From NCBI GenBank assembly GCA_041399205.1, contig JAWKTK010000026.1, positions 62,001 through 126,000 of the forward strand: DNA of 64,000 nt, given 5' to 3'. The notes below the pieces were generated by a model. It ran no database searches and was not told where the DNA came from. It was given only the letters and a program-made list of their open reading frames with translations. The DNA is from JAGQOZ01 sp041399205 (lineage in GTDB: Bacteria > Planctomycetota > Planctomycetia > Pirellulales > Pirellulaceae). A program made the position numbers and the translations under genes. Shown one piece after another: positions 1-9,583 of this stretch. How positions within the stretch are numbered: position 1 is the stretch's first letter; each line of letters starts with the position of its first letter.

Positions 1-1101
1 GACCGCGTCTTGCTGTACCGCCGAAATATCCAGTCGTCCATCTTGATTGGTGTCCGACAGAAGCAGTCGCTGAGGTTCCGGCGTATTTAACCGAATCGCT
101 GGTTCAAAAGTGTTGCGGTCATTGGCCAACAACACGGAAACACCTCCGGGACCATTGCCGTTCACCGGATGATGAAACGTAGAATGGTGTCCAATCACCA
201 TGTCCAGCGAACCGTTGTTGTCCATATCGGCCAAGTGCACTTCGCTGGGAACGCCCAACGTTTCATAGTGGCTGGCTTCATGATCGAATGTGCCGTTGCC
301 TTGCCCTGTATAGATGGCCAGCAATGTTTCTTCGTGTATTTGATGTCCGACAAACAGATCCCATTGACCATCGGCGTTGATGTCATGGAATTCGATCATG
401 CGAGCGAACGTGGCGTCCGTAATCGTATCGGTTTCTGTTTCAAAGATGCCGCCGTCATTGGCAAAGATGCGTACCGAAGATTCGTCGGCGGCTGCCAAGT
501 CCATGTCACCGTCGGCATCCACATCTCCCAACGCTACCAGCCACGCATTGGCATTGCCACCATAGTGGATAGCCGCTTGAAACGTGCCATCGTTGTTGCC
601 GTTGAATACAGAAATCCGATTGCTGCCTACCACTAAATCTGCCGCGCCATCATTGTCGACATCGCCCACTGCCAGCGAAGTGGCGGCGGTCGAAATGCGC
701 TGCGTCTGGGTTAACGCAAACGGATCTTCCGACTGTCCTAACAAGATGAATACGCTGGTGGTGCCGGCTGCGGCAAAGTCGGTAATGCCGTCGGCGTTGA
801 AGTCGGCGCTGGTAACGATTTGGATCTTTTCAGACAATCGTACGGTCGATTCGGAACGAACGAATTGTCCATTGTGGTTGATGGCAAACTGCAGTCCCGC
901 TCGGTTCGAACTGCCGAACACCAAGTCTTGATCGCCGTCACTGTCCAGATCGACAAACGTGCTGCCCGAATAGTAATCGTCAGCGGGCAATTCGCCGCTG
1001 CGAATCGGACCCGCAAAGGAAATGGCCGATGCGTTCAATACGTTTGCCGTCAATAATTGTCGTGACTCGAGCCCCTGGAGGTGCAGTCGACGAGCTTTCA
1101 T
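1..1101 (-). CDS. FG-GAP/VCBS-repeat surface protein, C-terminus beyond window
   Basis: This open frame runs from an ATG at 1101 to base 1 without a stop, so the 3' part is missing. The N-terminus carries the planctomycete motif QGLESRQLLTA, an LE-x-R-x-L-L signature seen near the start of large secreted planctomycete proteins. The rest (about 367 residues visible) is a run of FG-GAP/VCBS-type repeats with calcium-loop motifs such as DLDSDGDQD, DVDNDGAAD, DVDADGDMD and DINADGQWD, which form a beta-propeller. The predicted role is a secreted or cell-surface adhesion or calcium-binding protein; the substrate is unknown. It is divergently transcribed from the dipeptidase at 1395, with 293 bases between them. 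Family assignment is firm from the repeats, function is not. Confidence 0.8.
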   Translation of the reverse strand, partial: MKARRLHLQGLESRQLLTANVLNASAISFAGPIRSGELPADDYYSGSTFVDLDSDGDQDLVFGSSNRAGLQFAINHNGQFVRSESTVRLSEKIQIVTSADFNADGITDFAAAGTTSVFILLGQSEDPFALTQTQRISTAATSLAVGDVDNDGAADLVVGSNRISVFNGNNDGTFQAAIHYGGNANAWLVALGDVDADGDMDLAAADESSVRIFANDGGIFETETDTITDATFARMIEFHDINADGQWDLFVGHQIHEETLLAIYTGQGNGTFDHEASHYETLGVPSEVHLADMDNNGSLDMVIGHHSTFHHPVNGNGPGGVSVLLANDRNTFEPAIRLNTPEPQRLLLSDTNQDGRLDISAVQQDAV

Positions 1102-1394
1102 GAGTAGATCCTTAACTGTTGCGCGCGTGCCGCTTGTTGGAAGCCAATTCAATTCAAACAAGCCTCAGGATATCATGCCGCCCAATGGACGTATAGAAAT
1201 CGGTTCCCAACGCCACATGAATGACGGTCATGATTCAGCAAAAACGTCTCTTTCGTGCGAAGAATTCGTTTCCATGGCCAAATTTTTTCACAAGTAATCA
1301 CCTTTGCCAAAAAAACGGCAGCTAGAGTCCTTTGCCCACGGCCGCTAGACTGTGTGTCAACTAAATCTGTTGTCATTATTGAACAAAGGTGCGT

Positions 1395-2498
1395 ATGCGA
1401 AACTTGTTGATTGATTCTCATCTGGACCTGGGCTGGAACGCTGTTTCTTGGAAGCGAAACTTGCATCTACCACTGGACGAACTCAACGAGTCCGAAGCCA
1501 ACATGGACGACTTGTTAGGACGCGCCGCGGCGACCATTTCGTTTCCAGAAATGCGGAAAGGACGAATCGGCATTTGCCTAGCCACGCTGATGGGCCGAGT
1601 CCCCTATGGTGGTCCAAGCCAAGTGCATGGGAACAGTCTGGATTTTCCGCACCACGACAACGCCTACGCCTTTGCGTTTGGACATTTGGCCTATTATCGA
1701 GTGCTGGCGGCGCAAGGCATGATCAACTTGATTCAAGATTCTGAGCTGCTGCTGCAAACCGCCAAGCTGTGGCTGGATTCGGCCGATGCGACGGACCTGC
1801 CAATCGGCATGATTGTGGCCATGGAAGGTTGTGATGCTATCGTCCATCCCGACCAAGCGGAACATTGGTTCGAACAAGGATTACGAGTCGCCAGTTTGGT
1901 GCATTACGGACAAAGTCGTTACGCCACGGGGACAGGATTAGAAGGCCCCGTTTCGGCTGACGGCAAGAAACTGTTGGCCGAATTTGAACGATTGGGAATC
2001 ATACTAGACACAACGCATCTTTGCGATCAAAGTTTCCAAGAAGCGTTGGATTGTTTTTCAGGGCCAGTGTTGGCGAGCCATCAGAATTGCCGTTCGCTGG
2101 TTCCCGGTCAGCGTCAGTTTCCCGATTCTCAAATTCAAGCGATTATTGATCGCGGTGGTATTCTGGGCATTGCGTTTGACGCTTGGATGCTGCATCCGGG
2201 TTGGCAACGAGGCCAAACCGTAGCGGAAACTACTCCGCGCAGCGTGGTCCAAATCGACGCCGCTGCCAGCCACATCGACCACATTTGTCAACTGGCCGGC
2301 AACTGCCAACATGTGGCATTCGGCAGTGATCTGGACGGTGGCTACGGTACCGAACAAACTCCGACCGGTCTGGAGCGAATTTCTGACTTGCAAAAGTTTG
2401 ACGAAATATTGACCAAACGAGGCTATTCGTCCGAAGACATTGACGCCATCTTTTACGGCAACTGGCTCCGCTTCTTTTCAGAACACTTGCCGAATTAG
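1395..2498 (+). CDS. membrane dipeptidase family (peptidase M19)
   Basis: A 367-residue M19 (renal dipeptidase-like) zinc hydrolase that would cleave dipeptides or related amides. Visible family motifs are DSHLDL at residues 7-12 (metal-binding His/Asp), the AMEG bridging glutamate in the middle, DTTHLCD, ASHQNCR and GSDLDGG towards the C-terminus, all in the expected order. ATG 1395 is preferred over the in-frame GTG at 1389 because AAAGG at 1385-1389 sits at Shine-Dalgarno distance from 1395 and would overlap the GTG. No signal peptide is visible, so it is probably cytoplasmic. It is monocistronic: the next gene starts 198 bases downstream. Confidence 0.88.
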   Translation: MRNLLIDSHLDLGWNAVSWKRNLHLPLDELNESEANMDDLLGRAAATISFPEMRKGRIGICLATLMGRVPYGGPSQVHGNSLDFPHHDNAYAFAFGHLAYYRVLAAQGMINLIQDSELLLQTAKLWLDSADATDLPIGMIVAMEGCDAIVHPDQAEHWFEQGLRVASLVHYGQSRYATGTGLEGPVSADGKKLLAEFERLGIILDTTHLCDQSFQEALDCFSGPVLASHQNCRSLVPGQRQFPDSQIQAIIDRGGILGIAFDAWMLHPGWQRGQTVAETTPRSVVQIDAAASHIDHICQLAGNCQHVAFGSDLDGGYGTEQTPTGLERISDLQKFDEILTKRGYSSEDIDAIFYGNWLRFFSEHLPN

Positions 2499-2696
2499 GC
2501 ACGTTTGCCATTCGAAAATCGAAACGCGAGTGCTGGAAAAGTTCCGCTCGCTGACGTTGTTTGCCCAAAAACAATGTCGGCCCGAAAAAATTGTGTTTTC
2601 TTTTCGGACCCTGTCGATTGGTGCTCGGTCCATTCGACTATTGAATGCAAGTCAGGATATTGGCCTAAGCAAAACTCACGTACAGAGGATCGAAGC

Positions 2697-3587
2697 ATGA
2701 AAGTTGCTGTCTTCGTCAAAGCGACGCCAAGTTCGGAGGCCGGGACACGGCCTAGCGAGCAGTTGCTGACGGAAATGGGAAAATATAACGAAGCTTTAGT
2801 GAACGCTGGAGTCATGAAAGCGGGCGAAGGATTGAAGCCAAGTTCGCAGGGTGCTCGTGTTCGCTTTAGCGGCGCAAGTCGAACTGTCACGGATGGTCCG
2901 TTCACCGAGACAAATGAATTGGTCGCGGGATTTTGGATGTGGGAAGTTGCTTCCATGCAGGAGGCCATCGAATGGGTTAAGAAATGCCCGAATCCAATGA
3001 TGGAAGATTCTGAGATCGAGATTCGTCCTTGCTTTGGCATGGAAGATTTCGCGCCCAGCGATCCCACGGGACAACTCGGCAGCCAGGAACAGGCGCTCGC
3101 CGAACGCGTCAGCGGCATGTCCGAAGACGAAGCGGCGATTCGACGATTGATTTCGCGTTGGTCCGCTGCGCTAGAAGCGAAAGACCTGGACGGAATTGTC
3201 GCTGACTATGCCGACGACGCTGTTCTGTTCGATGCCGTTCCGCCATACAAAACTATTGGCAAGCAGGCGATTCGTCAGGCATGGGCCAATTGCCTGCCGT
3301 ATTTTCCGGAACAGTTTAAGTCGGAACATCGTGACATGGTTATTCATGTCACCGGTGACACGGCCATCATGCACGCGGTGCATCACTTTCTGCCAACGCC
3401 TGCGGACCATCCTTGCGGCCAAACCTGGATGCGAGTTACCGTGGGTTACCGCCGGGTCAACGGAAATTGGAAATCGGTCCACGATCATGTTTCGATTCCA
3501 TTCAACCCGATGGACAACCAAGCGTGGTTTATTCGCGATCCGAACACAGTCGATATGCCGAATTATGGCGAGCCGTGTGGTGGTTAA
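2697..3587 (+). CDS. YciI-like (DGPF) domain fused to SnoaL-like/DUF4440 domain
   Basis: A 296-residue two-domain protein. Residues 1 to about 125 are a YCII-related/DGPF domain (motif DGPFTETNELVAGFW), often found beside extracytoplasmic sigma factors and VOC proteins. From about residue 140 (MSEDEAAIRRLISRW) it is a SnoaL-like/DUF4440 domain of the NTF2 fold, a small-molecule binding or isomerase scaffold. The start at ATG 2697 is supported by AGAGGA at 2684-2689; the frame is open further upstream (to 2505) but that extension has no family similarity. Broken VOC and DoxX genes follow on the same strand, a usual neighbourhood for this family. The substrate is unknown. Confidence 0.8.
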   Translation: MKVAVFVKATPSSEAGTRPSEQLLTEMGKYNEALVNAGVMKAGEGLKPSSQGARVRFSGASRTVTDGPFTETNELVAGFWMWEVASMQEAIEWVKKCPNPMMEDSEIEIRPCFGMEDFAPSDPTGQLGSQEQALAERVSGMSEDEAAIRRLISRWSAALEAKDLDGIVADYADDAVLFDAVPPYKTIGKQAIRQAWANCLPYFPEQFKSEHRDMVIHVTGDTAIMHAVHHFLPTPADHPCGQTWMRVTVGYRRVNGNWKSVHDHVSIPFNPMDNQAWFIRDPNTVDMPNYGEPCGG

Positions 3588-3760
3588 ACGGCTTGCGTTT
3601 TTGACTCGCGTCGTTTCGGTAACTCGCTGCCCAAACGAGCGAAAGACGCGTTCTCCATATTCATTCACCAAACAGCTTAGCAAAGACGACGCAACGACGC
3701 CATTCAATACGTGCGCTAAACGTAGCAATTCCCAAAACTATCCATGCGAGTCGAAAGATA

Positions 3761-4207
3761 ATGACAATCGCAAAGAATACAATCTGTCTTTGATGTTCGA
3801 CGCTCAGGACGCCGCGACATTCTATGCCAATACGTTTGATCGTCGTCGTTTCGTGCCGTCGATAACCCTTCGTGTAAAGGGACGTTTTGACGGTCGAATT
3901 CACGGTAATGGGTATCCCTTGCCTGGGGCTCAACGGCGGACCGCGTTCAACACAATTGGGCGTTTTCGTAAGTCGCCACGAACGATCAGGCGGAAACCGA
4001 TCGCTACTGGGACGCAATCGTGAGCAATGGCGGTCAGGAAAGCCAGTGCGGTTGGTGCCAAGACAAGTGGGGAATCCATTGGCAAATTACCCCGATCGCC
4101 TTGACGAAAGCCATCACTAGCACAGACACTGCTGCCGGCACGAGCGTCGAGGCCATGATGCAGATGAAGAAAATCGACTGGCGACGATCGAGAGGGCGGC
4201 GCGTTGA
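3761..4207 (+). pseudogene. frame-broken VOC/PhnB-like protein gene
   Basis: Reading across three frames recovers a PhnB/3-demethylubiquinone-methyltransferase-like VOC protein: FDAQDAATFYANTF at 3798-3836, LTVEFTVMGIPCLGLNGG from about 3884, then DRYWDAIVSNGGQESQCGWC and MMQMKKIDWATIERAAR to a TGA at 4205-4207. At least six lesions are needed. Most are repaired by one extra base in a short homopolymer: G at 3792, TTTT near 3882-3886, G near 3942, AA near 3955 and GG at 4180-4181. An in-frame TAA near 3973 is not explained that way. It lies between the YciI/SnoaL fusion and the DoxX gene, a typical cluster. It may be a real pseudogene or an error-rich stretch of consensus. Confidence 0.6.
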
Positions 4208-4265
4208 CACAAATGCGTTTGCGAGCTGCATGACGGGTGAATTTACCAACACGAAAGAAACTAAT

Positions 4266-4647
4266 ATGCCAACCAAAGTACAACGTATAACAGGCTGGGT
4301 GCTGACCGTTGGTTGGGCTCTTCTGATCGGGCCAGCGGATCCAAATTTATTGACTGGCCGGGCAAGAGATGATGGCCAAGCTGGAAATTCCGACAGAGCT
4401 GTTACCGACACTCGGTATGCTTGAAATCGCCGTGGTGATTCTCTTTCTGATCCGCGGCGTTCTAGGCGTTCTGACCACCGGCTACTTAGGTGGCGCCGTC
4501 TGGGCTCACTTACGAGTCGGCGATGCTTGGTTTTTTCCGATCATCATCGGCGTGCTGATGTGGCTGGGACTGGCATTACGTCGGCCATCGATATTCAAAC
4601 TGGTTACATCGTCAACCGATGCATGGCGCGACACGTCCAGCGGTTAA
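4266..4647 (+). pseudogene. frame-broken DoxX-like membrane protein
   Basis: ATG 4266 begins MPTKVQRITGWVLTVGWALL, a first membrane segment. The family motif SKFIDWPGK is in a second frame (about 4338-4365), and the remainder (MMAKLEIPTELLPTLGMLE, then TTGYLGGAVWAHLRVGD and a final membrane segment) is in a third, open from 4369 to the stop ending at 4647. One extra G in the GG near 4340 and one extra G near 4366 restore a single frame of about 127 residues, the normal size of this DoxX-like (four-helix) family. A few residues usually found between the second and third helices appear missing (LFLIRGVLG). The role is unknown; it is a membrane protein of the YciI/VOC cluster. Confidence 0.6.
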
Positions 4648-4659
4648 AGCAGGTTTCGC

Positions 4660-5274
4660 TTATTCGTCCGGGATTTGATCGGCGAGGGCGAACAGCCGAG
4701 GAATGAATTGGCGCATCGCGCGAGCTCGATGACTAATCATTTTTTTCACGAATGCGCCGAGCTGTGCGAATGTTTGGTGATATTCGATGATTTCGAAAAT
4801 GGGATCGTAGCCGAATCCGCCGGTACCCGCGTATTCAAAGCGAATTCGTCCGTGACATTCCGCTTCACAATCAATGTGCACTTGGCCGGTTGGATCGGCC
4901 AGTGTGATATGACTGACGTAATGTGCGGTACGTTTTTCTATCGGCAAATCGCCCAGTTCTTTCAGCAACTTTTGGTTGTTGGAATCGTCGGTGGCGGTGG
5001 GGCCAGAATACCTGGCAGTGTAGATGCCGGGTTGGCCATTCAAGGCGTCGACCAACAGCCCGCTGTCTTCGCCAATCACCCAACGGTTCAAGTGTTGGGC
5101 TTGTTGAACGGCTTTCAGGCGAGCGTTCGCGGCAAATGAATCTCCGTCTTCAACTACGTCGATTGCATCTGGATAGTCTGCCAGCGTGGTGAGTGCGAAA
5201 CCGAAGGGCTCGAGCAACTGCTGGAGTTCGAGCCCTTTTTTGCGATTTCCCGTGCCTAGAACCAATGGTTTCAT
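4660..5274 (-). CDS. rdgB: XTP/dITP diphosphatase (RdgB/HAM1 family)
   Basis: A 204-residue non-canonical purine NTP pyrophosphatase that hydrolyses ITP, dITP and XTP to monophosphates and so keeps deaminated purines out of DNA and RNA. It has the N-terminal substrate loop GTGNRKKGLEL, the acidic EDSGLLVDAL motif, the PGIYTARYSG motif, the GFGYDPIFE motif and the SHRARAM segment near the C-terminus, all diagnostic of the family. Length is normal. It ends convergently with the DoxX region, 12 bases away, and lies downstream of the SPOR-like gene on the same strand with only 9 bases between them, so the two may be co-transcribed. Confidence 0.93.
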   Translation of the reverse strand: MKPLVLGTGNRKKGLELQQLLEPFGFALTTLADYPDAIDVVEDGDSFAANARLKAVQQAQHLNRWVIGEDSGLLVDALNGQPGIYTARYSGPTATDDSNNQKLLKELGDLPIEKRTAHYVSHITLADPTGQVHIDCEAECHGRIRFEYAGTGGFGYDPIFEIIEYHQTFAQLGAFVKKMISHRARAMRQFIPRLFALADQIPDE

Positions 5275-5283
5275 GAAATCAAA

Positions 5284-6420
5284 CTACCGAAAAAGGCCTC
5301 GTCGTTCATTGGCATAGTCCGCCGCCACGGATGGTCGCGGCACTTCGATGGGCCACGGCTGCGCGTCAAACGAGACGCCATCCAGTTTCCGACGTTCAGG
5401 TTGTCCGCCGGCCAGTCCCTGCCGATTTTGCACTTGCGCACCAAATCTTTGAATGATGTTCACAATTTGGGGATTCATTTCGTCTTTGCCGTCGGGCAGT
5501 TTGCGAGTTGCCCAATCAAAGCTACCTATGGTGACAATGCTTTCGTGCCGATCGTGAAATTCGTAAGCTTCTACGTTCCGTTTTCGCAACGCCTCGGTCA
5601 ACCGAATTGCTTGATCCGCCGCTTCTTCCAGCTTGCTTTCGAACGAACCATTGCCGCGTTCCAAGTTAGCAATCTTCTTTGGATCCGAAACTACTCGGCC
5701 CGTAAACGAAGCAACTCGAACGGTATACGCACCCTTACAATCTAGCAAACTATATTTCACATTTTCATTCATCTTTACTACAAACGAATCCAGTCCGGTG
5801 GGCGCGTATGCTTCTCGAGGCAGCGCGGGATTGGGCACTGCAAACGCGCGACCCATGGGGCCTCGTTCCTTTTTATCTTTGTCGCTAGTGATTCGCTGCT
5901 GTAACGCTCGTAGCCCAGCAAATCGCAGCGTCGAATCTTCGTTGATGCCGGTCAAGCAGGTCGGCTTGGCATATTTGACCGCACTCATTGCCTTTTGCAG
6001 ATCGGGATCGTCTACAGAGCTGAAGTCGCCTACAAGAACGGCGTATTCGGTGAATTCGGCGTCTTGAACGTATTTCATTTGGCCTCGCAAAACGCTTCCC
6101 GTGCGAGTGATCCCGTCTACGGGTTGTGAAAAGTCATACGCCTTGCTGTGTACGTAGGCCTTCAACTTGTATCGCTGCCGCAGTTCCGTGGCCAATTCGA
6201 TGGCATCTTGTTCGGCACCATCTCCGGCAAACGAAGAAGCGAACACCATCCACGGCCCATTGCTGTCTGTCAGCTGCAACGAATTGGCCTTTTCGTTGGC
6301 CGTTGATCTTGGCTTGCGAAAGCTGATCTTTTCCCAAGGTGGTGCAGCCAGACTGGCCGTCGCACTTGCGAGTAGGATCCCTGTCACTATGAGGTAAAGG
6401 CCATATGCCCTGGCGGTCAT
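5284..6420 (-). CDS. secreted protein with two SPOR-like segments
   Basis: A 378-residue protein with a signal peptide (residues 1 to about 24, ending ASLAAPP). The start at ATG 6420 has GGAG upstream; the frame is open a further 56 codons but that part looks non-coding. Two segments look like SPOR/sporulation-related repeats: one beginning GPWMVFASSFAG with a following helix, and a second beginning YTVRVASFTG followed by helix QAIRLTEALRKRNVEAYEF and strand SIVTIGSF. SPOR domains bind denuded peptidoglycan, but planctomycete cell-wall architecture makes that role uncertain here. It is just upstream of rdgB on the same strand. This is a weak structural resemblance, not a firm family call. Confidence 0.6.
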   Translation of the reverse strand: MTARAYGLYLIVTGILLASATASLAAPPWEKISFRKPRSTANEKANSLQLTDSNGPWMVFASSFAGDGAEQDAIELATELRQRYKLKAYVHSKAYDFSQPVDGITRTGSVLRGQMKYVQDAEFTEYAVLVGDFSSVDDPDLQKAMSAVKYAKPTCLTGINEDSTLRFAGLRALQQRITSDKDKKERGPMGRAFAVPNPALPREAYAPTGLDSFVVKMNENVKYSLLDCKGAYTVRVASFTGRVVSDPKKIANLERGNGSFESKLEEAADQAIRLTEALRKRNVEAYEFHDRHESIVTIGSFDWATRKLPDGKDEMNPQIVNIIQRFGAQVQNRQGLAGGQPERRKLDGVSFDAQPWPIEVPRPSVAADYANERRGLFR

Positions 6421-6958
6421 GTTCGACTCCTTTTCAGTTCGTTCGTACCAGAAACGTCTCTTGTGCAATGACACGCGACGCGGAGTGTAAACGCATTCGC
6501 AGAAAGAAAACAAGCGAAATTTATTTGATATCCTGTGATGGCAATGGCAGCAGTTGTCGCCGAGCCTGGTAGTCGGCAGACACCTCAATACCGTCTATTT
6601 CCCGCCGCAAGAGTGGTTTTCGTCGTCGGCATGTCTGTGTTCAGGGTCGCAAATCTACGACAGAAATCGCCGTGTCTGGCTCGAAGATACGGACCTACTT
6701 AACGAAAGTAGTTGGCGTTAACCGCTGGCTGTAGGTAAAAAAACTGGACAAGTCACCGTCCGTCAGCTTCTTGACGCTCACCCGAGGGGACGGCGACAGA
6801 AAACGACTTCTTTGGCAGTTTGACCGTGGCACCAGCAGCCAAAATGCGTTAGCAAAGAGAAGACTTACTGTGTTTTTCCATTTGCGTACGTCCTGGGTTA
6901 AGATTGTTCCGGATTCAAGAGGTGGCTTTGTCCATTTAAAAACGTTCGGAAGGAAACT
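6421..6958. other. divergent intergenic region
   Basis: 538 bases between the SPOR-like gene (-) and the TPR metallopeptidase (+), presumably holding both promoters. GGAAGGA at 6948-6954 is a clear Shine-Dalgarno for the ATG at 6959. No convincing gene, RNA or terminator is seen; a weak CCGTCC/GGACGG inverted repeat lies around 6765-6792. Confidence 0.5.
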
Positions 6959-7977
6959 ATGCGTTTTCCAGCTAAGTGTTCTTTGTCCTTAAACTTCCCG
7001 AGTTTGCTGGCTGCATGGACGCTGCTTTTTATCGCTTCTTCAGATCTGCCCGCTGCCAGTTTCTTGGACGCGGAAAAGCTGTTTCACACTGGTCAGTACC
7101 AGCCATGCTACGAATTGTGTTTGGGCGAATTCAATCGAGAAGTTTTTGGAATGATCGTTGGCCCACCATGGCCATTCGCTGCGCCTTGGTCTTGGGAAAA
7201 TATCCCGAAGCGAAGGACATCTATGAACGTTCGCAAAAACGATTTTCGTCCAGTTTGAGTTTGAAACTTTTGGCTCGCGATGTCTATCGCTTCACCGGTT
7301 TGCCTGATCAAGGACAGGCCGAATGGGCCGGCGTTTTCGAAATGGTTCGCAAAGCGTCTTGGCGTTATTCTTCCGCTGCGGATCAAGTTCAACTAGGTCG
7401 CTACCTCCTGGCCGAAGGCCGTGATGCCAAGCAAATCCTGGAGCTCTTCTACGACGCCGTTCGCAAGAACAATCCCAAGTATCCAGACGTCTATATTGCG
7501 TCGGCCGAATTGGCCATCAGCAAACACGATTACGCCTTGGCTGCGCAAATGCTGGAAACGGCGGTTTCGCTGCAACCGTCCAATCCTGATATCCATTTCT
7601 TGACCGCGTTGGCGTTTGCTGAAAGTGATTCAGAAAAAGCGACCGCCGCGCTGCAAGAAACTCTGAAGCTCAATCCCAACTACGTGGATGCCTATTTGCT
7701 GCAAGCGGAACGAGCGATCGATCGAGAAGACTATGACGCGGCGGAGATCTTGTTGCACCACGTCTTGACCATCAATCGATTTCATCCGCAGGCCTGGGCC
7801 TTGCACGCCGTGATTGCTCATCTGCAAGGGCACTACACCGGCGAAACAGCTCTGCTGGATGTGGCCACGCAATTCTGGCAAACCAACGACGCCGTATTTC
7901 ACCTGGTAGGCAAGAAGCTGTCACAGAAGTATCGCTTTGCCGAAGCGCCGACTACCAGCGACGCGCCCTACAGTTGA
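6959..7977 (+). CDS. TPR metallopeptidase, N-terminal part (frameshifted)
   Basis: The N-terminal portion of a protein that should run 6959-9560. The ATG at 6959 has a strong ribosome site (GGAAGGA) and opens a signal peptide ending ASSDLPAASF, then a helix EKLFHTGQYQPCYELC. At T5 (7143-7147) the conserved continuation WNDRWPTMAIRCALVLGKY moves to another frame; one extra T repairs it. The rest (to 7977) is TPR helices, for example LAISKHDYALAAQMLETAV and ALQETLKLNPNYVDAYLL. A second break near C 7946 (one extra C restores EAADYQRRALQLNPNN) ends this frame at the TGA 7975-7977. The intact protein is probably secreted or periplasmic. Confidence 0.7.
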
Positions 7978-9560
7978 ATCCGAACAACCAGGACGCTCGC
8001 TTCCAGCTGGCGCAAGATTTACTTCGCTTGGGACAAGATCAAGACGGCTGGCAGATGGCCCACGAAGTCTACGCCAAGGATAACTACCACGTGATGGCGT
8101 ACAACTTAGTGACGCTGCACGACCAACTGGTGCGTTACACTTCGTTTGAAGATGACGATTTCGTACTTCGCATGGAAGCCAACGAAGCGGCCATTTATGG
8201 ACAACGAGCGTTCGACTTATTGCACGAAGCCAAGTCGGTGCTGTGCGAAAAATACGACGTGCAGATACCGGATCGAGTGGTCGTGGAGATCTTTCCGCAG
8301 CAGAAAGATTTTGCCATTCGCACGTTTGGCATGCCGGGCGGATCGGGTTACTTGGGCGTTTGCTTTGGTCGTTTGATTACCGCGAACAGCCCGGCTTCGC
8401 AGGGTTCGTCACCGTCTAACTGGCAAGCCGTTTTGTGGCACGAATTTTGTCACGTTGTCACGCTGGAAAAGACCAAGAACCGCATGCCTCGTTGGCTGAG
8501 CGAAGGGATTTCCGTCTACGAAGAACGGCAACGCCAAGCCGGTTGGGGCGAACAGATGACGCCTCAATATCGAGAAATGATTTTGGGCGATGATCTGACG
8601 CCGGTCAGTCAATTGAGTGGTGCATTCTTGCGTCCCCAGTCGCCGGTTCATCTGCAATTTGCCTACTACGAATCTTCGTTGGTCGTGGAATTCTTGATCG
8701 AACGCTACGGACTGGAAATCTTGCAACGCATTTTGGATGATCTGGGCGCGGGTCTGCCCATCAATGAAACATTGCAGCGTTACACCGGTTCGATTGACGC
8801 ATTAGACGTCGAATTTGCCAAGTACGCTCGGGACCAAGCCCACTCGGTGGCGCCTGATTTGGATTTCCATCGCGAAGCCCTACCGGCTCCACCAACGTTG
8901 GTATCACTGGATATTTTGTTGAAAAAGCAGCCCAAGAACTATTGGGCGCTGAAGCAAAAAGCTCAGTTATTGATGGAAGCCGAACAGTGGTCGGCGGCGC
9001 AAGAGATTCTTGAACGGCTGCGACAAGCCTATCCGCAAGATCCCACCAGCGGCAATGCTTCGATCCAATTGGCCAAGCTTTATGGCGAAATCGGCGATGT
9101 TGATTCGCAACGAAAAATGTTACAAGCGGCGGTCGATTTAGACGCGGACAACATCGGTTCGCTCCAGGCTTTGGCCGAACGACAAGCCGCTGAACAAGAC
9201 TGGCTCGCTTTGGCGCAAACGTGTGAACGCATCATTGCCGTCAATCCGTTTTTGAGCCAGCCGCATTCCTATTTGGCAACGGCGGCGGAAGCGACCAATC
9301 GCCCTGATTTGGCCGTGTTGGCGTTGCAAGCCAAAGTTCAATTAGATCCGGTGGACCCGGCCGGCAACTACTTTGCGTTGGCCGATTCGCTGACTAAGGC
9401 GGGTCGAACCAAAGAAGCCAAACGACAAGTGCTAAAAGCGTTGGAACTAGCTCCGCGATACTTTGAAGCGCAACAGTTGTTATTAGACTTGAATTCGGCG
9501 AGCGAAGAATCTTTGATCGAAGAATCGGAACTGGTCGTGGAACCAAAGCGTGTTCGCTAA
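7974..9560 (+). CDS. TPR metallopeptidase, C-terminal part (gluzincin-like HExxH)
   Basis: The frame opens at a TTG (7974) that is really inside the broken upstream gene, so this is not a true start. It continues the TPR array, then holds a metallopeptidase-like domain with HEFCH (about 8440-8454) followed by RWLSEGISVYEE. That is the HExxH zinc site plus a downstream glutamate, as in peptidase MA-like (gluzincin) domains. After about 8900 it returns to TPR repeats up to the stop at 9558-9560. The combined protein would be near 860 residues. It precedes the DUF4159 and MoxR genes on the same strand (23 bases to DUF4159) and is probably co-transcribed with them. The substrate is unknown. Confidence 0.75.
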   Translation: MNPNNQDARFQLAQDLLRLGQDQDGWQMAHEVYAKDNYHVMAYNLVTLHDQLVRYTSFEDDDFVLRMEANEAAIYGQRAFDLLHEAKSVLCEKYDVQIPDRVVVEIFPQQKDFAIRTFGMPGGSGYLGVCFGRLITANSPASQGSSPSNWQAVLWHEFCHVVTLEKTKNRMPRWLSEGISVYEERQRQAGWGEQMTPQYREMILGDDLTPVSQLSGAFLRPQSPVHLQFAYYESSLVVEFLIERYGLEILQRILDDLGAGLPINETLQRYTGSIDALDVEFAKYARDQAHSVAPDLDFHREALPAPPTLVSLDILLKKQPKNYWALKQKAQLLMEAEQWSAAQEILERLRQAYPQDPTSGNASIQLAKLYGEIGDVDSQRKMLQAAVDLDADNIGSLQALAERQAAEQDWLALAQTCERIIAVNPFLSQPHSYLATAAEATNRPDLAVLALQAKVQLDPVDPAGNYFALADSLTKAGRTKEAKRQVLKALELAPRYFEAQQLLLDLNSASEESLIEESELVVEPKRVR

Positions 9561-9583
9561 ATTGATGGCAAAAGGAAAACCTG

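Noticed and set aside
3930..4283. Minus-strand frames that together resemble a small DUF2798-like membrane protein
   Set aside because: The plus strand of the same bases encodes unmistakable VOC-family sequence in pieces; the minus-strand hydrophobic stretch is its shadow.
7143..7147. Programmed -1 frameshift at the T5 run of the TPR metallopeptidase
   Set aside because: A -1 slip would give the right frame, but the P-site codon pairs poorly after slipping, no stimulatory structure was seen, and the same gene has a second unrelated break, so a missing base is simpler.
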